Positions 1 through 12,026 of a stretch of DNA of 64,000 nt are shown piece after piece. Source of the DNA: Helicoverpa zea (taxonomy: Eukaryota > Arthropoda > Insecta > Lepidoptera > Noctuidae); the NCBI RefSeq assembly GCF_022581195.2, contig NC_061455.1, positions 10,186,189-10,250,188 of the forward strand, in the 5' to 3' direction. A model generated the notes under the pieces. It was not told where the DNA came from, ran no database searches, and was given only the letters and a program-made list of their open reading frames with translations. Each line of letters opens with the position of its first letter. The first letter of the stretch is position 1. Made by a program: the position numbers and the translations under genes.

Positions 1-3000
1 CTAAGGTGATCAGACACTGGCCAAAAATGTCCCGAAATTGTTATTCCTGAGTCTAAATATACGTTAAAACGAACTGTTAAAATATCCATCCATAGTGTAT
101 AAAATAACAAAAGACTTCATTCAGAAAGCAGCGCACCACTGACATGTGTATCATAAAAGCCTCTTAAGATTGAAAGCGAGCATTCGCTAAAATTAGGAAG
201 AACATAACAAAGGAAATTAAATCAGCGTGGGTGTTAATTTATTGAGTCTAACTAAGCAGAACGTAATCTACCCTCAAGCATGATACTTTCACGGTCATTA
301 GTGTAATATATACAATGATTATATGTAATTGGGCTCTGTAGGAAGGTAATCATTTCGTTTCGTTTCAGACGTACTAAGACCGTCGTAAAATTATTTTCAA
401 AATATGTTTTTCTAGACATCAGCTATACACAGTAAATCCTCTAAAAACACAATAATAATTATTCATTGGAAGTTTAGAAAGCTCTGACACCCTGCAACGT
501 CGGCACGTTTGCTTAGCAAACATGTCCAAATGGACGCGCTATCGACAGCGCTTAGGGAATCAGCGATCAAGTGATTTTCATAGGCAATGGGGCTAGAAGA
601 TCTATTAAAACATGTTTTTAAAAAGCAATAATATCCTACCTTCCCACAAAATCCCACACAGATACATTTTAAAAAAATTGTGAGAAATGCAAGAAAAACA
701 TATCCCAGAAAATCCAAGCCAAATGTTTTTATTTCAAACGAGCATTAAGTCTCACATACAGATAGATAATAATATTAATTTCTGTATATCATGTACCTAA
801 TTGTATCAATTTAACTTTTAAGGTTCAAGGAAGTGTGTCTTGAAATACGAGACCAAAAGTTATGTTAATAAATACGTGCCGTGGGCAGACCCTAGTTAGC
901 GCAAATACGAAACTGAAACCATACACACTACATTAGTAACAAGAAACATTCGGCAAAAACTGCCTGATAAATACGACTGTGGCAAACAAACCTCATCAAA
1001 ACTGGTATTCAGCTTTTCCCAACTTGCTAATCCTATTTCGCGTACTCCAATCATTGATTACTAGGAGAGGGAACTCGCTCAGCTGTGAAACGCTCGCTTC
1101 TTTGTTTTGCTTCAGCATTACACCAGTTTCATATCTCCAACTAGTAGTAACGCTTTCGTACTAGCGGATTTTAGGGCGCGTGTGGCAAGTTTTAATAGAA
1201 AATTATATACTTGATTCATTGCGTTTAGTAGGTTTATAACAAGGTGTGTGAAAACTTGCCAAGTAGCATCATTAAAAAGTACAGAAAATATTTAAAAAAA
1301 AATTATCAGGAAACTGCTGGAAAAACAGGTTTGCGTTCCTGTAAGTATTAGAATTTTAGGTATTTAATATGATATTTATTCAGAATCTACTTTCCAAACT
1401 GCGGAAAATCAAGTGTGCATTCCTGTTACTATTTTTAACTGAGGTATGTGTATGGAACTTGGTACTTATTCAGATCTCACTTCTTTTATTGGCGAAGCAT
1501 TCCCATATTATCGAACTTGGCAGCCTTTCACATTTTTGTTTTGGGTGGGATATTGTTTTACAACCATCGGTTCATCTGCCGGCTCAATCAACTTTATCTT
1601 TGCACTGGTTATTGGTAACACCTGTATGATCCGAATATTGTCGCTCGGAAAAACCTAGCGGAAAATCCTCTGGTGTGAAATCGCCGTAGGGTACAGAAAT
1701 AATAGTCTTGGAAACCTGATACAAAGTTTTTGGGGGTACTGAAGTGTGATAGGTCTGAGGAAGTGTTGCCAGTATTCCAGAATTAAACTTTCATCTTTCT
1801 TGTAGTCGTCCTATTTAATTAGATTGAAATCTTGAGCTCCTTTTCAGTTTTGTGGACAGGTTTCAGTAATTCTGTTTAAACTACGTTTGCTCTTTATTTT
1901 CAGTCTTGAATTGTAGATAAAGAATGTTATAAATAAATAACATAATGATTATGAAAATAAGGGAAATGTAATTTAGAAATGAAATGAGCTACCAAACTAA
2001 TTTCTTTTTAATTCATAATAATTTTTATCACCTCATCCCTTCAGGAATTCATTGGCTTTTTCAATTTACCAAAGAAAATACCCGGCTAACTTTAAGTACA
2101 TTTATCTCTTATGCATCAAAGAGCTCGTTAAGCTGTCCATCCAAAGTTAAGACACAGTTGATCGATTGCGAGCCAGTGGCCCAAAAATAGGGAATCCGCC
2201 ATTTAAGTCCGTAAAACTCACAGCTACCCCGTCTTGCCAAAATTGCTGGACAAAAAAGTGGCTGGCTAGCGGCCAAGTCTGCAGAGTGGAAAAACTTTTA
2301 GTGTTCATATTAACATCATTATAGCAATTACTGTTTCACGTTCACTGCTCTAAAACGTTAGTTACGTAGAAACTTCAGTTATGTTAAAATGCATTTAGAA
2401 TTTGCTAAATGAATGCACATAGAAATTCTTATGCGTTGCGAGCAAAATACCATGTAATAGCTGGCTTTTATGAAATTGTAATAATGCTTTCCAATAAAAG
2501 CTTACCTACATAGTAATTTTATAACATTGATTTACTTGCTCTAGGAACGTAAAACTAGGTAAACGGCAGGAGAACTAACGGGCTACGCTGAAAGTACAAA
2601 CTGACCCAAAAAGTTTCGAACAAAATCTAAACACTGGCCCAAGTTGGACTTGTCGTCTGCACAAAATTAACGAACGTAGTTCATGAATTAATACCATAAC
2701 AATTTGCAAATTCTAACAAACCGGCCAGTGAAATTTACATTTTATAAAGTGAAAGTCATTTTAATTAATGAAAAAGTCGAAAGGACTTGTGTGCTCGTTA
2801 TTTCTACACTATTATTTGTATAGTTCGCAATAAAGGAACCTCTTTTGGTTGTTAAATACAATAGCAGTAATTGGCTTAATTGCTAGGCCAGCCCCCATTG
2901 TGCCGTTTCGAGAGTCGAATCATGTCGAAATAAATTCACCTAATTTCTTTTTGCATGCTGAACCCTTTTTTCATTTCGCCATGGGATGGATGATTGAAAA

Positions 3001-3381
3001 GGCTAATTATTGTTATGGTAATGAGAATAGGTATATTTCGATGTTTCCTTTTATCTTTTGTTATGAGTATCGTAGTAATCCACGAGTAGAAACTTTGTAA
3101 ACATTTCTGTTTTTGACGGGTAAAACACTGAGTGATTCTAGGAAAACGTTGTTGTTGTTACTTTATACAGAAATTCATAAACATCTACAAAAAATTTTGA
3201 CTTCCAGTTTTCATATGCTTGTTTTATAGATTACAACTGGACCTATTAGCGTAGCGTAATTTATTTGGCTCTTCCAGAAACTAAATTCGTGTTCGTTTTG
3301 TTGTTGTCTACTTTAAAAAAAATGAGATTTTCTAATTAAAATTGGAATCAGGACTAAGAATGATATTGCAATTCATAATTT
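1..3381. other. No recognisable gene or repeat
   Basis: AT-rich single-copy-looking sequence. The ORFs here are short and resemble no family I know. The small ORFs at 463-717, 1369-1658 and 2849-3100 lack coding character. Confidence 0.5.
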
Positions 3382-3419
3382 CCCGAGCCTTTTTTCCCGA
3401 CTATGTTGGGGTCGGCTTA
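3382..3419 (-). mobile_element. SINE tail fragment (tail A family)
   Basis: The sequence CCCGAGCC..TTCCCGACTATGTTGGGGTCGGCTT is the reverse complement of the tail shared with the SINEs at 11651-12007, 42354-42525 and 61766-61825. Only the last ~38 bp remain. Confidence 0.75.
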
Positions 3420-4834
3420 AACATGATATTGCGATTGTATTGATAAAGTATACTTACGAACTTACACGGCTGCACCATTATCACTATAGGACTAGAAAAA
3501 AAATGTTCCGTTTCAGCGCTAAATTAAATTTTCGTTTCACGCGTGCGACAATTAATTGCGTTACTAAACACTAATTAAAAAGCACGTTTTTTTCTTGGAA
3601 ACCTTTTGCAAGAAAAACCATCTAAACTGTCTATAGCATTGTTTTCATCTTGACATGAAAACTCATTACGCAACGATGTTTTTTCCATGGACGTGTGTGT
3701 AGGCTTTTGTAGTGCACATACTCTGGTACATCTCACATACTGGTGAAGTTTGTATGATGAGATTTAGAGACATGAGAAGTATAAGGGGAGTATATGTCCA
3801 TTAACAGATAAATAAAAGGTTAAGGTTAAGGAAGGTTAATGATGACCATAGACGAAATATTTTTTCAGAATTAAAACAAAAATATTCTAGGTGGATTCGA
3901 TTTCAAAAAGGATTTATTATTTAAAGTGAAAAAAGTGCTTTTACATTTTTGATGTTGCGTAGATCAAATTATTTTCAAGGAACATAGTTTAAATGCCCAT
4001 TCTAGACCAGTATTAATCTACTAAAATGTCACAGAAGTTGCGTGCTTAGACCCATTTAAGATTATCCGTGTTCGCTCGCTTCGGTTCTTACATTTCCAGA
4101 TTGATCTGATGCTGAATAGTGTGTTTCCGTACAAGCAGGATTTTGTTTTCCATGTCCATAATAGATATAGGTAACATAATTATCTTTTTTATTATTGGTA
4201 CTATATTATTTATATATGTGGGGATAATACAAATAAAATGATGATAAGTGAGCTTATAATATTTTGTAAGAAATACGTTTTTTATTAAGTATGATTTTCT
4301 ATACAGCAGAATCACCGTACATAATATACGAACAATTTGCTTCTAAATATTTTCACCACCCTTAGTAAATTGATCGTAAGCTAGTGATGAAAATATATAT
4401 CAGATTCTTAAAATTACTTACCTAACCTAAGTCATCGTGTAATTTTAGTAACTCTAGAACGTGTAAAAGAGCACTAAGCAGAAAAAAATCTTATTTTTCT
4501 TTTTATAAAAGCAGTCATGCTTTGGAATTTGACTCCTCTTGTCTATGGTGTATTAGTATTCCGTCGCCGTTTGCTCTGAAACTTATTTTGTGTGATTGTT
4601 TTAATAAAAATGCGAATTCAGTACGCGCCACGAATGTTGCTTGTTGACAAATTCTGCGTGTATTGGACCGCTTACTAATATGTCACGGTATAATTGAAAA
4701 AATATTTTGTTTTCACGCACATTTACCAACGTACAAAAATATTTACTTTGTAAAAAATGGGTTTATTTTTTCAGTTGTTTCTGTGTACGTGTCTATGCTA
4801 TAGATATGATGTGGCAGAAACATATTGATGTCTG

Positions 4835-5022
4835 TTGGCAGTCCGACACGATCAGACAGAGATCAGCATAGGACCGCCATTTACGCTCTCAGATGTCCCG
4901 TGCATCATTCACCAACTCCCAGGCTCCGGGCTGCTTTGTGAAATTTTCTAAAACCCACAAAACATTTCCACCCGACCCGGGAATCGAAGCCGACACCTCA
5001 CTTGCGACGACAGCACAACATG
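4835..5022 (-). mobile_element. Diverged tRNA-derived SINE, related to 31573-31943
   Basis: Shares the blocks CCGACACGA..AGAGATCAG, GCTCCGGGCTGCTTTGTGAAA, AAACCCACAAA and GGGAATCGAA with the better copy at 31573-31943. The tRNA-like head at the right end is degraded. The ORF at 4893-5093 is part of this repeat. Confidence 0.8.
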
Positions 5023-5926
5023 GCATTGAACCAGATAGCCGCGACATACCTATACATTATATTATTCCACCCCTATTATCAACCTCGTTATAAAATGAAA
5101 TTCTATTTCATAGATAGATCACGAATGTATTTTTAATTTTAAATTGGGTTTCGATTGCAAAAGCTGACAGGTCGACGCAAGCCCCTCCAATTTGTATCGG
5201 ATAATAGGTGACAATTTCCATATAGGTTGCGTTGATGATTTCACCTCGCTTCGGATCTATTCTCATACAAATTAGGACCGTGGAACCGACATTGTAGACT
5301 CGTTACTATGTTGCTAATGCCACGGAATTAGATGTCATTGATAATGTAGTTATTTTTAGTCGTTGACATGGAATAGATATTGTTATGTGTCTAAAAGTAA
5401 CATATTTTTCATGTGTAGATTTTGAATACCATCATAACATCTAAATATGAGTAATATCTGCTTTACGAAGATATCTTCTTACATATTTAATAACTTACAA
5501 ACTCACCTTTATTAGCAACACATCACCTTCAAACACTTTCCAAAGTCTTAATCCAAAACCGTGATGCATCAAAATTGAACTCAACGTAATTACGTCATAG
5601 AGTAAATAATTGCTAATCAGGCTTTACGCTAAGTGAGAAATTCGATGCCTTTGGGTATAAACTGTGAGCTAAACACACGCAACGGGGAAACTAACTAACA
5701 TTAATTATATTTGATACAGTTTCGAGGTAATAATAATTAGATGAGCCAAGTCTTGTACATCGCAGGCTCTGAGCTAATTATTTAGGATTTCAAAGACTAA
5801 CTTAGCAGTCTTTGATAAAAAGTCTGCATTAACGCGATGTTACCTCAAACCTGTTTTGTAGAAGGGGTGGGGGAAAGTAAAAGTGGATGCTTTTAATAAG
5901 TGACTCTATTGTTAGATAATAACCGT

Positions 5927-6064
5927 CTTACCACAAAAACTTTTTAACGTCAGTTTAAGACTTGTCTAAAAAAATGACAAATTATGACGTTGACATAAGG
6001 TTCATTTTGGAGACACATTTTTTTTAGACAAGTGTAAAACAGTTGTTAAAGTTTTTGTAGTAAG
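5927..6064. mobile_element. 138-bp inverted-repeat MITE
   Basis: The left end CTTACCACAAAAACTTTTTA and the reverse complement of the right end CTTACTACAAAAACTTTAAC match, and similarity runs about 50 bp into each arm, including the shared ACTTGTCTAAAAAAA block. No clear target duplication is seen, so the class is open. Confidence 0.65.
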
Positions 6065-7400
6065 CCCATTAAAGTTTATTTTTGTTCCTGAGTATAACCT
6101 ATTTTTTTGTTCAGTTTTCAATGCAGTAGAAGTAATGCATGTTATCATTAGAACAACTATTGTTATTTCCTTTAATAGAAATTTTCTACATTGATAGCCA
6201 AAACGTAAACATTTTAATAATTCATAAAAGGGTTTTTTGTTGAAAACTTTAGCAATTTTGATGCGTACTTTACGGATTTATAACGGTCCATACCGATACG
6301 ATATTATAATCTGAAGCTTACAATAGTTTTACGAAGCAATTGATCCTACATACGAACATATTGTTTGGTTGAGTGCCTCTTAATGCCTAAAGAGGTCAAA
6401 ATAATAATCTTACAGCTTAAAGAAAATAAATGTCTTAGCTACTTAGATCATAGCTTTATTTGGGCTACTTTTCCTCCTATATTTATTTAGAATGGTGTAC
6501 ACAAGTCGGAGTTTGGACATATTTGCTAACCCCTATGTTAGTTAGTTCTTTTTACCGCGAGTCGTTTCTTCGGTAAGCCGGTAATCCAATGTTTTGAAAG
6601 GTTCCCTTCGAACCGCGATTAGTGACTCCCGAAAGTAAATACCAGTGGACTAAAAGTTCTCAACTCTTGAGTGTAATAAATCAAGTTTTTGACCTTAATT
6701 CTCAACATCAATTAAGACTGTCAACTAAGAAGGAAAGAAGATCTAATTAGGTAAACTACCCTTTAAGTAAAAAGTATTAGAGATGTTAGTTAAATAAACA
6801 ATCTAAAGTATCTAGTTTCGTTCTGCATCGTGAGGGAAACACGTGTAACGAGGTGAAACTTGGAAATGTTTCTTTTTCAACCCCATTGAACAACTTGGGC
6901 GGTCTTAGAAAAATATATATCTTTTCCTAGCGATGTCATTTCTCTTGAAGCAAGGATGGTGCTTTAGAATCGGGAAACGACTCGCTCTGTCGAATGTAGG
7001 ACTGAATAGAGAATGGTCAGGTAAGATTTCTCAAGTTTTAGGCTTGTGTTACACTTATGAAATGTGTTGGTCCTATGTAAACATCTGATATGTGATAATG
7101 TGAAAAACTAGTTTGTTTGTATTTGTGGGGTAATATCAGGTTTAAGGTAACTGCATTTTCTCACAGTGCTAGGTTTGCTGTCCATATAACAAGAAGCATC
7201 AAAGACTTAATTGAAAACAATTTTGATTGACCATTGCATATTACAAAATTATTAAAAATCTCTTCAATAGTATCATTTACAGCTCTCATATCTACAAAGC
7301 ATATACAAGTCAGTAAATAAGAACTAATTAACAAAACACTACTTATCATAACTCCAATAATCCTCGGAAATCATAGCATCGATCGACGTGCCATAATCTC
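6065..7400. other. No recognisable gene or repeat
   Basis: AT-rich sequence with only short chance ORFs. I see no strong homology or structure. Confidence 0.45.
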
Positions 7401-7984
7401 TAGTGTACTCAGCAAATGTTCGGTACTTCTCAGTATTAGGCGAGATTTAGAGCACAGCCTGCCGTGCTAATCCCATCACGTAACCTCTAAGCTAGGATCG
7501 TCTTGTAAACTATATCAACCTCTATAGGTATATAACCTGCATGGTGGTAGACCTGTGTATTCAACCTGCATGGCCGAGGTTAAATATGGAAATTGATAGA
7601 TTCGTGGTGCTGTGATAGAATTTCCTATTGTTCTCTGCTGTTATTATTGTCTAGGTTATTAATATTTTAAGTTGGATTCAAGTCGTTTTAAGTTAGATTT
7701 GACCGTGTGCAGTTGAGTAGTGTCTGTCTAGTTGAGCTCTTAATTAAGTAACCAGGTGACACGATGTTCCAATATTGGTTAATTTTAAGTCACTTGAGTA
7801 ACCTCTCAGCCTGGATCGTCTTGTTAAACTATATCAACCTCAATAGGTATACAACCTGCATGGTGAAGTTAGATACTCCTCGTCTTCTATGAAAATTAAT
7901 TGCTTTGATGGCACTGTGAAGGCATTTGCTATTGTTTTCGGCTTATGTTTAACTGATCACCAGAAATAGTAACAAATAGCAGAC

Positions 7985-8350
7985 AAAAATAGTAAATGAT
8001 CACCAAAATGAAACTCGCATTTTAATGTAAAATGATAACCAAAGTTTTAACACTTTACTATCCCATTTAAGTGAAATTACTCCAAAATAAATCATGCGCA
8101 AGCCAAAAATAGTAAATGATCACCAAAATTAAACCACCATTTTAAAGTAAAATGATAACCAAAGTTTTTACATTCTGCTATCCTATTTAAGCAAAATGAG
8201 TCCAAATAAATCATTGTTATCCCAAAAGTAGTAAATGATCACCAAAAGTAGTGAATGATCATCAAAATTATACCAGCGTTTTAATATAACATGATAATCA
8301 AAGTTTTTACATCTTGCTATCCTGTTTAAGTAAACTGACTCCAAAAAAAT
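7985..8350. repeat. Tandem array of ~120-bp units (three copies)
   Basis: Units start AAAAATAGTAAATGATCACC at 7985 and 8105, and a variant starts at 8224 with a 20-bp internal duplication (8224 and 8244). Each unit also holds TAAAATGATAACCAAAGTTT and CTATCC.ATTTAAG. Confidence 0.85.
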
Positions 8351-8486
8351 AAGTTCGGCCTGATACAATAAATGTAATAACATTATGGGGACCCTTTTCC
8401 TGCACTAGGGTGGAAAATTGTCTATTGCATGCCTCTAAACAGTGCGATAAGTGTGTGTTTTCGAGGGAGTGTATTGAGAAACACAT

Positions 8487-8607
8487 TCTTCTTCTTCTTT
8501 CTCCTGCCCTGTTCCCAATTTTACTTGGGGTCGGCGCAATATGTCATTTTCTTCCATTTTCCCCTGTCACTCGTCATACTGACACTCACGCATGCATTGC
8601 AAGCCGG
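8487..8607 (-). mobile_element. LINE 3'-end fragment with (GAA)n tail, minus orientation
   Basis: The reverse complement of this segment matches 8900-9010 almost base for base, through the C-terminal codons ...CADPK and the AGAAGAAGA tail. ACACAT flanks both sides (8481-8486 and 8608-8613) and may be a short target duplication. With the copy at 8856-9008 it makes an inverted pair about 300 bp apart. Confidence 0.75.
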
Positions 8608-8855
8608 ACACATAACTTAATATGGCATCATAATACTTTATTTGATAATAAGCCTACATTTTATGGCAATCACATTATTTAGGCAAAAATAATACATTAA
8701 TTTGGTCGTCAAGAGCTGGTGATCATTTACTAAATTTGGTGGTCGAATACAATTTAAAGTGAAGTCGTGACTAAAATAGCTGGTACTATTACATTTTTAG
8801 ACTTTATTTTTCTGGTGTTCAGTAGATTTTTCTGGTTGCAAAACTAAGGGTATCA

Positions 8856-9008
8856 CTAGATGGATGGATTGCCTGAAAGATGATATGAATAGGAAGGGAG
8901 TGAGTGTCAGTATGACGAGTGACAGGGGAAAATGGAAGAAAATGACATATTGCGCCGACCCCAAGTAATATTTGGGAACAGGGCAGGAGAAAGAAGAAGA
9001 AGAAGAAG
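8856..9008 (+). mobile_element. 5'-truncated non-LTR retrotransposon end with target-site duplication
   Basis: Codons 8858-8968 read RWMDCLKDDMNRKGVS...WKKMTYCADPK-stop, the conserved C-terminus of a lepidopteran LINE reverse-transcriptase ORF. A short 3' UTR and (AGA)n tail follow. A perfect 16-bp duplication, AAAACTAAGGGTATCA, flanks it at 8840-8855 and 9009-9024, fixing both edges. The element is a dead-on-arrival 153-bp insertion. Confidence 0.9.
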
Positions 9009-9180
9009 AAAACTAAGGGTATCAAAGCATTTTATGGTGGTCATTATATTTGTTCCCATTGTTTTCTGCTGTAATTTTTGTCTGAGGTTCTTCTACGTTT
9101 AGTTGGATTCATGTCTGATCGTGTGCAGTTAAGGAGTGTCTGTCTGTCTGAGCTGGTAATTTAGAAACCAACTAAAACGA

Positions 9181-10149
9181 AGTTTTAAGAGTGGTAACAA
9201 GTAAGTGGATTATGAGCATGTACACACTATATACCTAAATATGACTTTAAACAAACGCTTTTCATTAGTGTGTGTACCGTGTTAATTATTGAAATAACTT
9301 ACTCCATCCTTTTCACAATCACAACAAATCCTAAACATTTTTTTATCTTAGTAACAATTTCGCTGTAAAAATGTCAACATTAAAAGCAGCTCAATTGAAT
9401 AATACGGATTTGCCTTCATATACCCAACGACTGTCGTTATGTAAATAGATTTACGATTTATATAAGTCGTAGTATAAAAACATTGAAAAAGAACCGTAAA
9501 GGCGGACAAATTGATTTTCTCTTTATATTTATGCGTTTAATTTTGGCGCGAAGACTTGCACTTACAATTGTTTATGAGGCTCGGCCTAAGGCGTTTAGGT
9601 GCTCCTTTACTGGAGTGATCTTGATAAACTTGGGCTCGAACTTAGCAAACATTAATTTGTAATTTTATTCTTACAAATATTATGGAAGGCATAAATTAAA
9701 CTGCTGATACAAACATGGAAAAATAGTTCATAATATAAACGCTTGCTATAACTAAATTCTTATTTCCAATGTTTTCCTACAACTGGGTATAAGGTATTGT
9801 CACGATATGGATAGAAAGGAATACAATAGAATATTCTTTATTGCTGACCGAACAAATAAAGGGACACATAAACTAGGTAACGTACAGTGAATGTGTTACA
9901 ATAGCTGGTCTTATCGCCTCGAGTTTCTCGACACAACCTTTGGAGATACGCTCTTGAATTTCAAATATCAAAGAGGTATGATACTGGCCGCTTAGAAGAC
10001 TTTCAATGTATTCTGTGGAACTTTCCTAAATAAATACCCGCTTGATTTTTTTGTAGCTTCTGTCAGTGACTTCATCCATGTCCTGAAGGAACTATTTCCC
10101 GTACCCGGTTAAAATATAAATTATATCAGCCGAGATTACCTACCGTAAA
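9181..10149. other. Mostly featureless; possible LINE 3' UTR at 9800-9960
   Basis: On the minus strand about 9960-9820 reads GGCGATAAGACCAGCTATTG...GCAATAAAGAATATTCTATT, resembling LINE 3' UTRs in moths. There is no ORF to confirm it. The rest is unassigned AT-rich sequence. Confidence 0.3.
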
Positions 10150-10635
10150 AAAAAACTGTAATTTATTTATTTATTTATTAGGTACACCAACAGCAATACA
10201 TACACAGAAGTTATAAAAATACGTTAAAAATTACATTACTGGTATGTATGCCTATTACAGGTATACACATCATTTATAACAACAACACTATTAATATTTA
10301 ACAAACGTTATTAGTATTTCTGAGCAAGTGTGACTTAAGAACTAGAATAAACTATTTTAATATTTATTGCTATTAATTGCATTCCCATATCTCTGAGATA
10401 GTTTTTCTAAATTTTTTATTGGAACGAACATGAATGTTGGTGTTTGTTAATTTACAAAGACTGTTAAACTCATTGCAAATCCTGATCAGTGGCGTAGCGG
10501 CAGATACTGCGGTAGCTACGCCCCTGATACTGAGTAGGGGAGCGTTAAGGCCTAGGTTACTTTTGACTTTAGGGATGAAAAACATTCTGGTATTAGGATG
10601 TCTGGGAAGCTTCGAAGGGTTTTTAAAATATTCCT
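10150..10635 (-). mobile_element. Jockey/CR1-type LINE C-terminal relic with (AAAT)n tail
   Basis: Minus-strand translation from about 10632 to the stop at 10373 reads FKNPSKLPRHPNTRMFFIP, then NLGLNAPLL and RICNEFNSL..., the pattern of the last ~70 residues of Jockey/CR1-like RT ORFs. A 3' UTR and a (TAAA)n tail (10161-10182) follow. A 48-bp insertion interrupts the ORF in frame (see 10487-10526). Confidence 0.75.
10487..10526. mobile_element. 40-bp hAT-like micro-element inside the LINE ORF
   Basis: The ends CAGTGGCGTAGC and GCTACGCCCCTG are inverted repeats (11/12). The eight bases on each side are ATCCTGAT (10479-10486) and ATACTGAG (10527-10534), 6/8 identical, consistent with a decayed 8-bp hAT duplication. 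The 40 bp plus the 8-bp duplication make 48 bp, so the LINE frame continues through it. Confidence 0.6.
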
Positions 10636-11121
10636 GTTTATTAGTTTAGGTAGTTATTCACTATTATACAGATGATGATTATGAGACAGACAGCACAGAT
10701 ATATTGTTATATAAAATAAAATTTAGGTACTCTAAACGTTTCTTGACACAATGTAACCTTTTATATACGCACGCTTGCTAGTCACCAACCATAAGGACGC
10801 AAAAGTCAACTTTCAAGTTCAGTTCAAACATTTACAATGCAAGACAAACAAGAATACATTTCTACGTACACTAAAAACATAAAAAACAAACCTGAACACC
10901 GTCACTGACATAATTGACTTAGCAGCGCGACCCGTACAACGTTATTAACTTTTGTTGCCCAAGATTTTTGACACTTTACTGGTTACAAGAGAAACGTAAA
11001 GTTCAAAGATGTCGTTATGGCCCCCAAGAGTCTACTTGTATTCAAGTTGCTATAAGTCGCACCTGCTGCTAGATTTACTCCAAATGTTGGTCGGAACTGA
11101 AGTTTTTTGGGTACTCGTATA

Positions 11122-11250
11122 AGAGCGCGCGCACACTACGAAGATTTAGTCGGCTGTTAATTGATTTTTGCTCATAAATCAGTATGAAGATGAATGGAAA
11201 TAGCCACGTAACAACGATTAGGTATTTGTTCGGTATTTGACCGACTGAAA
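11122..11250 (+). mobile_element. Short dispersed repeat, family D (GTCGGC-ended), copy 1
   Basis: Begins GCGCACACTACGAAGATTTAGTCGG, has TTTTGCTCATAAATCAGTATGAAGATGAA in the middle and ends GACCGACTGAAAA. Other copies are at 25290-25410, 37998-38106 and 52500-52622. It is non-coding and MITE-sized. Confidence 0.75.
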
Positions 11251-11258
11251 ACTTTGAT

Positions 11259-11420
11259 AGACATTTAAATAAAACTAGACACACACACAGCACACACACA
11301 CTTACAGCATCCATGGTCACGGGCAGCCCGTGCCCATGGATGCTGTAAAGGATTCGAAACGTCAGGTTTAAATAATATAACCGCGATAAAAGCCGTAAAA
11401 GCAGTTTTATTTAAATGTCT
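11259..11420. repeat. Nested inverted repeats
   Basis: The outer 18-bp perfect inverted repeat is AGACATTTAAATAAAACT at 11259-11276, with its complement at 11403-11420. The inner 23-bp inverted repeat is 11302-11324 / 11326-11348 (TTACAGCATCCATGG.CACGGGC), with one mismatch and a 1-nt centre. A (CA)n run lies between at 11279-11300. Confidence 0.8.
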
Positions 11421-11650
11421 AATGTTCGCGTAAGTGTCGGAAATCAATACTTTGATTGAATTCACGATTTTCTAAAAATATTTTTTTTCCTACCATGGGC
11501 CTACTAAATACTCTGCAGTATTAGTATGTGCGCGTTCTTAACGTGCATAGGATACTGATTGGGGCATTTTTGCTCCTTTGGTACGCATTACGAAGTTTGG
11601 TGCCATGTTTTTTTTGTTATAAGTGTAGTTTAGTTAGTGAAATTTAAATT

Positions 11651-12007
11651 ATAGTTGTGGTGGCCTAGTGGGTTCGATCCCAGGTCAGGCAAGTACCAAT
11701 GCAACTTTTCTAAGTTTGTATGTACTTTCTAAGTATATCTTAGACACCATTGGCTGTGTTTCGGATAGCACGTTAAACTGTAGGTCCCGGCTGTCATTGA
11801 ACATCCTTGGCAGTCGTTACGGGTAGTCAGAAGCCAGTAAGTCTGACACCAGTCTAACCAAGGGGTATCGGGTTGCCCGGGTAACTGGGTTGAGGAGGTC
11901 AGATAGGCAGTCGCTTCTTGTAAAGCACTGGTACTCAGCTGAATCCGGTTAGACTGGAAGCCGACCCCAACATGATTGGGAAAAAGGCTCGGAGGATGAG
12001 GATGATG
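11651..12007 (+). mobile_element. tRNA-derived SINE (head 1 + tail A) with 19-bp target duplication
   Basis: The head has an A-box-like GTGGCCTAGTGG and B-box GGTTCGATCCC, brought close by an internal deletion. Then come the block CAAGTACCAATGCAACTTTTC..., tail A (AACCAAGGGGTATCGGG...GACTGGAAGCCGACCCCAACATG) and a GATGAGGATGATGAG end. AGTTAGTGAAATTTAAATT flanks both sides at 11632-11650 and 12008-12026. The element is complete at its 3' end. Confidence 0.93.
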
Positions 12008-12026
12008 AGTTAGTGAAATTTAAATT

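Larger units (their letters stand above)
7470..9180. repeat. Composite dispersed repeat with direct duplications and a minisatellite core
   Basis: Blocks beginning GTAACCTCT.AGC.TGGATCGTC recur at about 7481 and 7799. A block with TTCTCTGCTGT...GTGCAGTT.AG.AGTGTCTGTCT occurs near 7630-7745 and again at 9060-9155. Between them lies a 120-bp tandem array, and near 8715-8745 part of the array unit appears inverted (TGGTGATCATTTACTAAA). Two LINE fragments have landed inside. The class is unknown. Confidence 0.6.
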
